The position numbers and the translations under genes are program-made. Shown here one piece after another: positions 38,424 through 46,587 of a DNA stretch of 64,000 bases (positions are counted from its first letter, which is position 1; each line of letters begins with the position of its first letter). The notes below the pieces were generated by a model. The model searched no databases. It was given only the letters and a program-made list of their open reading frames with translations, and had not been told where the DNA came from. Source of the stretch: Chitinophaga sancti (GTDB lineage: Bacteria; Bacteroidota; Bacteroidia; Chitinophagales; Chitinophagaceae); contig NZ_CP139247.1 of the NCBI RefSeq assembly GCF_034087045.1, positions 1,550,001 to 1,614,000 of the forward strand. Direction: 5' to 3'.

Positions 38424-40637
38424 TTAAAGGTTATCAATAGTATCCTGTCTTCTATCTATGCCCCAGTTCAATATCAGACCTACAAAGAAGGTGCGTTGTG
38501 CCGGGGGGAGAATAGGTTGTTTTACCAGGGCATTATAAGAGTAATTGTATCCTGAGATGTTCGTACGCCCAAGCAGATTGGTAGCAGAAGCATATAAAAT
38601 AGCCGATGCTTTGCCGATCGTGGTCAGGTGATAAACGCTCATGTCCAGTGTTTGATAGCCATTTGTTTTGCCCTGATCTTTGATGTAGTATGCTTTGCCT
38701 GTACTATCTGGTATGATGGCATAATAAGGCCTTCCTGTAGCAAATGTGTACGTCAGACTGGCACCGGTTCCTATTTGAGTAATGAAGCGTTTTACAGAAG
38801 CGGTAGCGGTGTGATTGGCTGCAATATTAGGCATGAGTGCCGTTGGATAATTCAGGTAATCACGTTTGGTATCCAGGTAGGAATAGCTGATGCTGTAATC
38901 CAGGTGTTTGAACGAGGTCTTGTCACGGAAGTACAGTTCGATTCCTTTGGCATAACCACTGCCGCTGTTGTTGTACGTAGGCATTGTTTTAATCAGGTCT
39001 TCGTATTGCTTGTAGAATGCTTCCACTCTCAGGAAGGTACCGCGTACCTGTCGCTGATAGTTGACGATATAGTGAGTGGCTTTGGTATAACCGAGCGATG
39101 AGGTCACTTGCAGATATGTATTTTCTGGTTTTTGCCAGAACTGTCCGTATGCTGCAGAGAAGGTAGATCCATTGCCCATCCTATAGGCCAATGAGGCACG
39201 GGGTGCCACTTTGGCCTTTTGGAGGATGGAAGAATATTCTGCCCTGATGCCGATAGTAGCCACGAGCGAATTCGTAAAGTATAGTTCTGTTTCAGCAAAG
39301 CCGGCGGTCAGTTGATCCGGAAGGTCCTTACTGATTTTATTATATTTGAAATTATAGGAAGAGTACCAGTATTCACTACCAAAGCGAATGGTATTCAGGT
39401 TGCTGAATTTTTTCTCTATCACAGCTTTGCCTTGTACCAGGCTTTCTCTTCTGTCTAACCTGAAATTCACCGTATCCAGCCAGTATTTTTCAGAGACGTA
39501 TTGAGGTACGTTGTTCGCATCCTGCAGCTGACTGCTGATGCTGTCGTGGGTAATGCTATAGCTGGCGGAGAGGGTCATTTTCCAGCCGTCTCCCAGGTTT
39601 TCTTTCCAGTTGAGGGCATTGAACCAGTTATAATTACTAAGGGTGATCGCCGTTTTCATATTAACCGAATCGATATTGGGATTGCGTACACCCAGTTTAT
39701 TATAACTAAAGGTGGTGTAGTATTTTATCATTCCGTTCTTAGTCCTGATGCGGAAGTTAGCATCCGCATTATGAAACCGTGGACGGATATAGTAATCAGG
39801 TGTTTGTTTCACCAGTGCATAATACAGGCTGGTGTTGGTATATTGATAGTTAAAGCCAAAAGAAGATCTTTGGTTCTTTGCAAGCTTTTGTATACCCAGG
39901 CTATTCTGGATAGGAGAGATGAAGGCATTGGCTTCTGATTGCTGTGGCAGATCGATGGTCTCCATGATCAATACAGAGCTAAGGGCCTGTCCATACAGTG
40001 CGGAATAGCCACCGGTACTAAAAGCAAAGCCTTTGAACAGGGTAGCCGGGTATCTGCCACGGCTGGGTATATTGGAGGCGCTCAGGTAGTAAGGTCTGTT
40101 CACGAGCGATCCGTCTATGAACTGTTTGGCTTCATAGCTATCACCCCCTCTTACAAAGAGGCCTTCCTGGTTGCTGATCTGTTGTGCACCGGGTAGGGTA
40201 TTGACCGCCCGGGAAATGTCTGCGTTGGCGCCGGCCGTGGTTTGTACGTCCAGCGAACTTAATACGGTAAGGCCTTTTTTGCCCATACCTCCTCCAAATG
40301 CGCCGGCGGTGACCGTGACGGCATTGAGTTCACTTATCTTTTCCTTGAGGGCAAAGTCTATTTGTATAGGTTCACTACCCAGGGTGATGGTTTGTACTTT
40401 GGTCTCATACCCTGTGGCGGAGGCGATCAGCGTGAAAGTACCTTTTTCTGTGGTACTGATACGGAAGCGCCCGGTAGAGTCAGTGGTGGCACCATCGTAG
40501 GTGTCTTTTAAAGCGACAGATACACCAGGTATTGCCTGCTTTTTGTTGTCAGTAACCGAACCGGTTATTTGTGCCTGCCCAAAGGCCACGGTGGTTACAA
40601 GCAGGAACAACATGATGGTAAGTATCTTTTTAGGCAT
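38424..40637 (-). CDS. TonB-dependent receptor with carboxypeptidase-regulatory-like domain
   Basis: This is a 737-residue outer-membrane receptor. The signal peptide is KKILTIMLFLLVTTVAFGQ, an Ig-like regulatory domain lies at about 22-105 (ITGSVTDNKKQAIPGVSVAL), and the plug contains LPGAQQISNQEGLFVRGGDS and FSTGGYSALYGQALSSVL. The barrel ends with FFVGLILNWGI. It is smaller than SusC and has no SusD neighbour, so it is closer to siderophore or peptide receptors. It starts 11 bases after a receiver-only regulator and lies in the operon headed by a lanthipeptide-like precursor, which makes a peptide ligand conceivable. Confidence 0.87.
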   Translation of the reverse strand: MPKKILTIMLFLLVTTVAFGQAQITGSVTDNKKQAIPGVSVALKDTYDGATTDSTGRFRISTTEKGTFTLIASATGYETKVQTITLGSEPIQIDFALKEKISELNAVTVTAGAFGGGMGKKGLTVLSSLDVQTTAGANADISRAVNTLPGAQQISNQEGLFVRGGDSYEAKQFIDGSLVNRPYYLSASNIPSRGRYPATLFKGFAFSTGGYSALYGQALSSVLIMETIDLPQQSEANAFISPIQNSLGIQKLAKNQRSSFGFNYQYTNTSLYYALVKQTPDYYIRPRFHNADANFRIRTKNGMIKYYTTFSYNKLGVRNPNIDSVNMKTAITLSNYNWFNALNWKENLGDGWKMTLSASYSITHDSISSQLQDANNVPQYVSEKYWLDTVNFRLDRRESLVQGKAVIEKKFSNLNTIRFGSEYWYSSYNFKYNKISKDLPDQLTAGFAETELYFTNSLVATIGIRAEYSSILQKAKVAPRASLAYRMGNGSTFSAAYGQFWQKPENTYLQVTSSLGYTKATHYIVNYQRQVRGTFLRVEAFYKQYEDLIKTMPTYNNSGSGYAKGIELYFRDKTSFKHLDYSISYSYLDTKRDYLNYPTALMPNIAANHTATASVKRFITQIGTGASLTYTFATGRPYYAIIPDSTGKAYYIKDQGKTNGYQTLDMSVYHLTTIGKASAILYASATNLLGRTNISGYNYSYNALVKQPILPPAQRTFFVGLILNWGIDRRQDTIDNL

Positions 40638-40648
40638 ACAATGAAGGG

Positions 40649-41029
40649 TTAATTTAATTTGGATGCGTGCAGGTCCTTTATTCTCCCTATTTCTTTTTTA
40701 AAGAGCAGGAAACTCACGGGTTTGTTTAAATATCCTACGTTGGCTAATTGTCTGGGCAATATATCCAGCACATAGTCATATGGATATTTGGTGACGAAAA
40801 CATATACAATGTTCTTCTGGAATATGTCGTCAAACACCAGGTTCTCAATACCTGAAATACTGACGTCTATAAAAACTATATCCGGAGTGGACTTTCTGAT
40901 GGTGGTCAATATATCGGAGGCTTTGGTCGATTTGTCGATGAGCCTTATTCCATCCGTCTGACTGATATAGTATTCCAGCATATCAACACTGAGCGGGTCT
41001 TCGTCTATTATAATGCAGGTCAAATACAT
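40649..41029 (-). CDS. Stand-alone response-regulator receiver domain
   Basis: This is a 126-residue protein consisting only of a CheY-like receiver. The acidic pocket is IIIDEDP (residues 7-12), the phospho-acceptor is Asp55 in VFIDVS, Thr80 and Lys103 (LNKPVSF) complete the site, and no output domain follows. It resembles the receiver half of LytTR regulators such as the one encoded at 42647. It might act as a phosphate sink or competitor for the LytS-type kinase at 41535, or as a diffusible regulator. It lies between the lanthipeptide-like gene and the TonB receptor gene. Confidence 0.85.
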   Translation of the reverse strand: MYLTCIIIDEDPLSVDMLEYYISQTDGIRLIDKSTKASDILTTIRKSTPDIVFIDVSISGIENLVFDDIFQKNIVYVFVTKYPYDYVLDILPRQLANVGYLNKPVSFLLFKKEIGRIKDLHASKLN

Positions 41030-41058
41030 TGCTGGTAGATAATTAATGAAAAAAGGGA

Positions 41059-41235
41059 TTAAGCGGTTACAGTCGCTAAGCTGGATACACCGGTAGGCAG
41101 TGTGTTGATAGAAGAATAGTTGTTGCCCTGGCCATTAGCACCTTTGCCGCAACCGCAGGCGTTGAGCTTGCTGATGATTTCTTTGTTCAGGCTCAGATTT
41201 GATTGTTTGCCGGTAGTGTTTTTTACTTGTTTCAT
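41059..41235 (-). CDS. Orphan lanthipeptide-like precursor peptide
   Basis: This is a 58-residue peptide starting at the ATG complementary to 41233-41235. The leader half (about 1-28) contains NLSLNKEIISKLNAC, matching the L-x-L-N-K-E-x-I-x-x-L-N leader motif of Bacteroidota class I lanthipeptide-type precursors. The remainder has a CGCGKGANGQG segment followed by a Ser/Thr-rich tail (NNYSSINTLPTGVSSLATVT). Both Cys lie before the Ser/Thr block, which is unusual. No LanB, LanC or ABC exporter is in the window, so modification would need enzymes elsewhere, or the peptide acts unmodified. An upstream ATG would add 11 residues. Confidence 0.6.
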   Translation of the reverse strand: MKQVKNTTGKQSNLSLNKEIISKLNACGCGKGANGQGNNYSSINTLPTGVSSLATVTA

Positions 41236-41534
41236 AGTGGTAGTTTTTTGTTGTTGATTACGATACAAACTTTCATCTTTTCCCGCCGGGCAAAAATTCT
41301 TTTAGACCAAAGTGATGTCTTACCCAACGAAATGATCACACCGTAGGCATCAAGGATTTTGAAAAACAGGAAAAATGGGGGAAGAAGGGGTGTTTTTGGA
41401 AGATTACTCACCAAAATTTGGGCTGTAAAACCCCCTTAGATAAGGAAATCCGCCAAAAAAAACATATCTTCATTAAGTATTGTAGAAAATGACCCAAAGA
41501 GAAGGCACTGATTTATAATTGTTTAGAGGCGGAC

Positions 41535-42644
41535 ATGAAAAAACCCTTTGATTTTACCCGACTACTTATCCCGGAGAATGTAAAGTATGTGCACATCGTA
41601 TTCTGGTGTATTATGTTGATCCTGTATACCCTGAATATTATGTTCCTTTACTCGACGAACGGACTTATTTCCCTCATGTTTGGTTTAAGGAACCTGCTGG
41701 GGGCCATGTTTTTCTTTTATTTCATCTTTTATGTACTGGTACCGGTTTTCCTGAACAGGAAGGAACGGATCCTGTTCTTTGTAGGCCTCCTGGTTCCCTT
41801 CTGGATCTGGGCAGTGATCAACTATTCTTTTATGTCACTGCTTATTAACTATTTTACAATAGCAGACAGGGATCTACTGGCTTCGGTAAAGGTGATCGCC
41901 GATAAATCTATCTGGCAGATCATGGCGCCGCACACCATTTTGCAGACCTCCATCGGGGTGCTCATGATCGTAACGCCGCCTATTACCATTAAACTTGTGG
42001 AAGAGATCTCCCGGTCAGTGAACAGGGCACTCCGGTTGGAAAGAGATAACCTGAACCTGGAAGTGAGTTTTCTACGTTCGCAGCTAAATCCACACTTTTT
42101 ATTCAACACGCTCAATAATATCTATTCGCTGTCTGTCAGAAATAATCCCAGGGCACCTGAATTAATTATGCAGCTCTCCGATATGCTGCGTTATACCCTG
42201 TACGAATCAAACCGCGAAGAAGTAGAGTTGTCAAAAGAAGCCGATTTTTTATATAACTATGTTCAACTGGAAAAAGCCAGGTATGGAAAGGATGTAGATA
42301 TTCAGTTTGTATACGATGCTGAATCCCTGGAGGGATATAAGATCGTACCGTTGCTGACATTCCCGTTTATCGAGAATTCATTTAAACACGGGCTGGATAC
42401 ATCCACCCAAAATCCATGGCTGAAGATTTCATTTGAGGTGACGGACAATACCCTCTTTTTTGAAATCGCAAATAGTAAAGGGGACGAATCATTATTTAAA
42501 CATCATAAAGAATCCGGAACGGGGGGGATAGGGATTGCAAATACGAAAAAGCGCCTATCCTTGTTATATCAGAATAAGTACTCATTATCTATCAACAATA
42601 GTCCGGATTCCCATAGCATCAACCTTAATATAACTCTTATCTAG
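41535..42644 (+). CDS. LytS-type sensor histidine kinase
   Basis: This is a 369-residue kinase with four hydrophobic helices in the first 155 residues and no obvious extracellular sensor. A coiled linker is followed by the His_kinase domain with the phospho-acceptor in SQLNPHFLFNTLNNIYSL (His187). The ATP-binding part has PFIENSFKHG and GTGGIGIANTKKRL. It is followed after two bases by its LytTR regulator. It lies immediately upstream of the acyl-peptide biosynthetic unit and divergent from the lanthipeptide-like operon, so it may control either. Confidence 0.93.
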   Translation: MKKPFDFTRLLIPENVKYVHIVFWCIMLILYTLNIMFLYSTNGLISLMFGLRNLLGAMFFFYFIFYVLVPVFLNRKERILFFVGLLVPFWIWAVINYSFMSLLINYFTIADRDLLASVKVIADKSIWQIMAPHTILQTSIGVLMIVTPPITIKLVEEISRSVNRALRLERDNLNLEVSFLRSQLNPHFLFNTLNNIYSLSVRNNPRAPELIMQLSDMLRYTLYESNREEVELSKEADFLYNYVQLEKARYGKDVDIQFVYDAESLEGYKIVPLLTFPFIENSFKHGLDTSTQNPWLKISFEVTDNTLFFEIANSKGDESLFKHHKESGTGGIGIANTKKRLSLLYQNKYSLSINNSPDSHSINLNITLI

Positions 42645-42646
42645 CC

Positions 42647-43387
42647 ATGAAGAAAATCAAATGTATCATCGTAGATGATGAGCCGTTATCCCGGGAATTG
42701 TTAGAAAGTCATATCGAGCGCATACCCTTCTTAGAACTTGTCAAATCCTGCGCAGATGCTTTCGATGCGATAGACATATTGCAGACAGATACCATTGAGC
42801 TCCTGATCACAGATATCCAGATGCCGAGAATCAATGGCCTGGAACTGATCAAATCATTGTCTAATCCGCCCTTCCTGATCTTTGCCACTGCCTATTCCAA
42901 CTATGCGATCGAAGGGTATGACCTGAATGCGGTAGACTTTTTATTAAAGCCTATTTCGTTCGAAAGATTTTTAAAAGCGATCAATAAAGCAAAGAAAGAT
43001 ATTGATCAGAAAGCAGGAGAAGCAGCAGCATCCACTCCTGCACCTGCAAGCGCTACACAGCTGCCACAACACCTGTTTGTAAAAGACGGACACAAGTTGT
43101 CAAAGATCCTGTTCGAAGATATCCTGTATATCGAAGGCATGAAAGATTATATCAAAATAGTCACGAAACAAAAGAATGTAGTGACCTACATGCGTATGAA
43201 GAGTATTGAAGAAGTGCTGCCCGAAACACAGTTTGTACGCATACATAAGTCTTATATTATCCACCTGCCTGCTATTAAATCAGTAGTAGGAAATTCAATT
43301 GAATTGATAAATAATGAATCAATCATCATATCAAAACAACATAAACAAATGTTGATCGATCGATTGAATGTAGCTGGTAAAGTATAG
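42647..43387 (+). CDS. LytTR-family response regulator
   Basis: This is a 246-residue regulator. The receiver (1-120) has IIVDDEP, the phospho-acceptor Asp56 in LLITDIQMPR, and LLKPISF. An Ala/Pro-rich linker near 125-142 joins the LytTR DNA-binding domain, which includes ILYIEGMKDYIKIVT and FVRIHKSYIIHL. It is co-transcribed with the kinase and ends at a terminator before the biosynthetic unit. Its targets are likely nearby promoters on either side. Confidence 0.94.
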   Translation: MKKIKCIIVDDEPLSRELLESHIERIPFLELVKSCADAFDAIDILQTDTIELLITDIQMPRINGLELIKSLSNPPFLIFATAYSNYAIEGYDLNAVDFLLKPISFERFLKAINKAKKDIDQKAGEAAASTPAPASATQLPQHLFVKDGHKLSKILFEDILYIEGMKDYIKIVTKQKNVVTYMRMKSIEEVLPETQFVRIHKSYIIHLPAIKSVVGNSIELINNESIIISKQHKQMLIDRLNVAGKV

Positions 43388-43409
43388 CTAAACCCGCGCC
43401 AGTATTGCG

Positions 43410-43446
43410 GAAAGCCCGCTTCAACATAGTGTTGGAGCGGGCTTTC
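43410..43446 (+). terminator. Terminator after the LytTR regulator
   Basis: A stem of about 15 bases (gaaagcccgcttcaaca with the near-complement tgttggagcgggctttc) has a 4-base loop. The T tract is weak, but position and symmetry fit a transcription end. It separates the regulatory pair from the biosynthetic unit. Confidence 0.75.
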
Positions 43447-43499
43447 TGCATTTAAGCGCATTGTGCACGATATCTAAACCAAGGTTTATTTGGTGTGGT

Positions 43500-43555
43500 A
43501 AACTCTCAATTTCGTCTAAAAGAGTTTTTGTGCGAAGCGTTTTGTTGGACATTTG
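43500..43555 (+). promoter_or_regulatory. Candidate promoter and operator of the biosynthetic unit
   Basis: An inverted repeat AAACTCT-N14-AGAGTTT occupies 43500-43527. It touches TTTG (43527-43530), which is followed after 17 bases by GACATTTG (43548-43555), resembling the TTTG / TAnnTTTG promoter layout. This gives a leader of about 165 bases before the first gene. It is a pattern match only, with a non-consensus first base in the -7 element. Confidence 0.3.
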
Positions 43556-43726
43556 AATCATCGAAGCAAACATGATCAAAATGAAAACGAAAATGTTCGC
43601 CACCAGATACAAGATTTGAAGAGAATGAACTTTGGTTGTGTAGAAACAGCATCTTGTCTAAAAAAATTTTCTAAGTGTACGTTTCGAAGCAATTTTAAAC
43701 CATCAATCAAAACTGAAAATAAAAAC

Positions 43727-44134
43727 ATGGAACTTAAAAATTACAGCACAGTATCGAATGCCTTCTACAAGGTGGTGCAGGCCGGAGCAAAAATAGATGA
43801 ACTGATCACAGCCATCAAAACCACCAGCCTGCCTGCATCTGAAAAGTATGCGTACCAGGCGTTCTGTTATGCGATGATGGCGAGAGAAGCTTCCGGAATG
43901 TTGCAGAAAGGAAAATATATTCAGCAGTACGGTGAGTTCATCGGCAAATCGATCGTGATCAACAACGACTGCTACGAAGCAAGACTGATGCGTTTCATTG
44001 TAGAAAAGAAATTGTCTGACGTCGGTTTTGTAAGTCACAAAGAAACAGATATAGCATTCCTCTCGACCAATGTCGAATCCATACAGGACGATTGTTTAAA
44101 GCATGTAACCTTAAAAGCCCTTTCAAATGTATAA
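43727..44134 (+). CDS. Hypothetical helical protein, first gene of the acyl-peptide unit
   Basis: This is a 135-residue all-alpha protein. The ATG at 43727 follows an A-rich leader; an earlier in-frame ATG at 43553 would add 58 Cys/Lys/Asn-rich residues that look non-coding. Features are A-G-A-K-I-D-E-L-I-T, a YAYQAFCYAMMAREA helix and a KYIQQYGEFIGKSIVI stretch, suggesting a TPR-like or scaffold fold. I do not recognise the family. It overlaps the next gene by eight bases, so it is co-translated with the acyl-activating enzyme. Confidence 0.65.
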   Translation: MELKNYSTVSNAFYKVVQAGAKIDELITAIKTTSLPASEKYAYQAFCYAMMAREASGMLQKGKYIQQYGEFIGKSIVINNDCYEARLMRFIVEKKLSDVGFVSHKETDIAFLSTNVESIQDDCLKHVTLKALSNV

Positions 44135-45530
44135 GGACTCATTTTTCATCCCTTTCAAAGAACATCACGACTCGATCATAATAGATGCTACACAGTCGAA
44201 GAGTTATACCTATGAAGAAGTGTATAACCAGATTGACGATATAGCTGCGGGCATCGAAGCGCTGCAACTGGCACAACATTCTATCGTAGTGATCTATGGC
44301 TACAAGAATGCATACAAATCATTGCTGCTGTTTTTCTCCTGTCTGAAATGCGATCTGATCCCATTCCTGGTAGAAACTGGCGGATTGAGTAAAATCACAG
44401 ATCTTAAGTTCAACGCGCTCATTGCAGAAGCAGCTGTGACAGATAGTATCGTAGAAAACGCCACTGCACAAAAAGTAAATGATGCATACGTTTATTACAA
44501 CCTGCACGATGATATTTATATAGGCGATGAAAATGATCTGCTGGTAGTATCCAGTTCCGGCACTACCGCAGGCACTCCTAAAAAGATACTGCTGGGCAAA
44601 CAGCAAACCATCGCAAACATTGCCTCCAACAGAGAAGCAATGTCTATCACAAAGGATGATGTGACGCTTGTATTACTACCTGTATCATACTCCTACGGCC
44701 TCATAGCACAGTTTCTTACACACTTCTTTACAGGTGCAAAGATCGTACTGGGCGAAAGATTGCTGGGCATCTTACAACTACCACAGCTCTTTCAGAAACA
44801 CCAGATCACGAATGTGTTTATGACGCCCCTGTTGGCAAGACTCATTTTGTACTATTATCAAAAGATACCCAAGATCAAAAATAATCTGCGGTTCATCACC
44901 ATGGGAGGAGACAAGCCACACCTGCCTACATTCCAGAATGTATTCAGACTGTTCAGCTGCCCTATCTATAGCACCTATGGCCTGGCTGAAGCGGGACCCA
45001 GAGTCGCAACCTGCAAATATACAGAGGTACCCGAACAGGATAGTGAAGCCTGCATTGGCCTTGTCAATCCAGGTATCACCCTCCGGGTAGCACACACAGA
45101 AAAATACCAGGACAAGTACAACGATACGCCCATTGGCTACCTGCAAATAGAAAGCCCTTCCATCTACCTCGGTTATATCAGGGGCAATGTGCTGGACAAA
45201 CCTTCTTCCAATGCGGTACTCACGACAAAAGATATTGTGGTGAAGAAAGATAACCGCTACTTCATACTGGGTAGGGAAGGAGATTTCATCGAATACAAAG
45301 ACAGGATCATCTGGTTCAATAGTCTCTCCGATGAACTCTATCATGCGCCCGAAGTACTGAAAGTAAGTATCCGGAAAGATAGTGAAGACAGAATGGAAAT
45401 AGGCGTCTTTCACAGAAATAAGATCAACGTGCCCGAAGTGGAACAGGCGCTGAAAGATAAGTACGACCTGCACGCAGGGGATCACTATGACCTGAAATTG
45501 ATAGAATTTAATAATACCTATTACAAATGA
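44127..45530 (+). CDS. AMP-forming acyl/aryl-CoA (or acyl-ACP) synthetase-like enzyme
   Basis: This is a 467-residue ANL-superfamily enzyme. The P-loop is VVSSSGTTAGTPKK (near 140), the A5 motif is TYGLAEAGPR (near 285), and the hinge/A8 region is ILGREGDFIEYKDRIIW. The C-terminal domain is short, and a catalytic Lys is not obvious. It should activate a carboxylic acid as the starter unit for the ketosynthases, loading it onto the ACP or CoA, similar to the ligases of aryl-polyene-type clusters. It overlaps both neighbours, showing tight operon structure. Confidence 0.8.
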   Translation: MYKDSFFIPFKEHHDSIIIDATQSKSYTYEEVYNQIDDIAAGIEALQLAQHSIVVIYGYKNAYKSLLLFFSCLKCDLIPFLVETGGLSKITDLKFNALIAEAAVTDSIVENATAQKVNDAYVYYNLHDDIYIGDENDLLVVSSSGTTAGTPKKILLGKQQTIANIASNREAMSITKDDVTLVLLPVSYSYGLIAQFLTHFFTGAKIVLGERLLGILQLPQLFQKHQITNVFMTPLLARLILYYYQKIPKIKNNLRFITMGGDKPHLPTFQNVFRLFSCPIYSTYGLAEAGPRVATCKYTEVPEQDSEACIGLVNPGITLRVAHTEKYQDKYNDTPIGYLQIESPSIYLGYIRGNVLDKPSSNAVLTTKDIVVKKDNRYFILGREGDFIEYKDRIIWFNSLSDELYHAPEVLKVSIRKDSEDRMEIGVFHRNKINVPEVEQALKDKYDLHAGDHYDLKLIEFNNTYYK

Positions 45531-46132
45531 CCCGGCTATTCATTGCTGAAATAATACCAGCTGCCGATGACAGCTGTATGGATACGATCAGGCATCATTT
45601 CAGCGATGAATTAGTAAACAGGCTAACGAAATCTCCGGGTACGGGACACTGGTTAAAAAGGGTGACTTCCAGGTTAATGCTTGTAAAGATCTTCAAGGAA
45701 CTGGGACTGGACACAACGCTGCTCAGGGAACTGCATTACAACCCGCATGGAAAGTTAGTGATGGATAAGGGGGGCCTCAATATATCTATCTCCTATAGCA
45801 ACAGTATCGTAGCATGTGTAGTGAGTGAAAACAAAATAGGGGTGGACATAGAAGACGTAAGTACGCCTCCCACTGGCAAAACAATGACCCTGCTGGAAAA
45901 GTGGACAGGCAGAAAGGTAAAGGACCAGATGGATTTCTTTATGTTATGGACCCAAATAGAATCGATCGCCAAGCTATACGACGACAAGGGACTTGCTGAT
46001 ATATTCTACGGCAATCTGCTGTCAGAAAAACATTATACCAGACAATATCTTTTAAATCACAATTACCTCGTATCCATGTCTGCATTGACATGCCTGGATA
46101 CTGTTGACCAAATAAAAACATTGACTATATGA
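45527..46132 (+). CDS. 4'-phosphopantetheinyl transferase
   Basis: This is a 201-residue Sfp-type transferase that converts the apo-ACP to its holo form. The magnesium-binding signature is KIGVDIEDV (residues 103-111), and the second motif is LWTQIESIAKL, where the Glu is kept but the usual Lys-Glu pair reads Ile-Glu. An N-terminal LKRVTSRLMLVKIF segment with NPHGKLVMD matches the substrate-binding region. It overlaps its neighbours by ATGA on both sides. A dedicated PPTase indicates that the ACP of this unit needs its own activation. Confidence 0.85.
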   Translation: MTRLFIAEIIPAADDSCMDTIRHHFSDELVNRLTKSPGTGHWLKRVTSRLMLVKIFKELGLDTTLLRELHYNPHGKLVMDKGGLNISISYSNSIVACVVSENKIGVDIEDVSTPPTGKTMTLLEKWTGRKVKDQMDFFMLWTQIESIAKLYDDKGLADIFYGNLLSEKHYTRQYLLNHNYLVSMSALTCLDTVDQIKTLTI

Positions 46133-46587
46133 CAACGGCAGAATTTGATACCCTGAAGCCTTCCGCGCTACTACCCCACAGAGAGCCAATGTTGCTGGTG
46201 GATAAGGTACTGCACACAGATTTTAAAAATACCATTACCACCGAAACCGAAATAGGGGAGGACATGATATTCCTGAAAGGACACTTCCCCGGTTATCCCT
46301 TACTACCAGGTGTAATCATTATCGAAGCCATGTTCCAGGCCTCTGGTGTACTCAACAGGGTCGCTACGCTGGAAAGAGATGGTGAAGCACAACAGAAGAA
46401 GAAATTGGGCAAGGCGGTGAAAGTAAAATCTGCCGTGTTCTATAAGGAAGTGTTACCCGGAGATAAGCTCGTGATCACATCTGAACGCATCAAGAATATA
46501 TTAAACTTCAGCGAGTACAAGGCGACAGCCACAGTAAACGGTGAAGTAGTATGTAAAGCAGAAATCACTTTATCTATAAGCATATGA
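46129..46587 (+). CDS. 3-hydroxyacyl-ACP dehydratase (FabZ/hotdog fold)
   Basis: This is a 152-residue hotdog-fold dehydratase. LPHREPMLLVDKV is the family N-terminal motif, and FLKGHFPGYPLLPGVIIIEA contains the catalytic His52 and the helix-start Glu. It removes water from the beta-hydroxyacyl-ACP made by the ketoreductase, giving a trans double bond. No enoyl reductase follows, so double bonds should persist. ATGA overlaps join it to the PPTase and the chain-length-factor-like gene. Confidence 0.9.
   Translation: MTTAEFDTLKPSALLPHREPMLLVDKVLHTDFKNTITTETEIGEDMIFLKGHFPGYPLLPGVIIIEAMFQASGVLNRVATLERDGEAQQKKKLGKAVKVKSAVFYKEVLPGDKLVITSERIKNILNFSEYKATATVNGEVVCKAEITLSISI

Noticed and set aside
38628..40500. 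Several long plus-strand frames opposite the TonB receptor gene
   Set aside because: They mirror the coding bias of the minus-strand receptor and show no domain content.
41059..41268. Longer start (69 aa) for the lanthipeptide-like peptide
   Set aside because: The extra residues (M-Y-R-N-Q-Q-Q-K-T-T-T) come from the A-rich leader, and family leaders begin with M-K-x-V-K.
43553..43726. N-terminal extension of the first gene of the biosynthetic unit
   Set aside because: The added 58 residues are Cys/Lys/Asn-rich and cover the presumed leader; the ATG at 43727 has a better start context.
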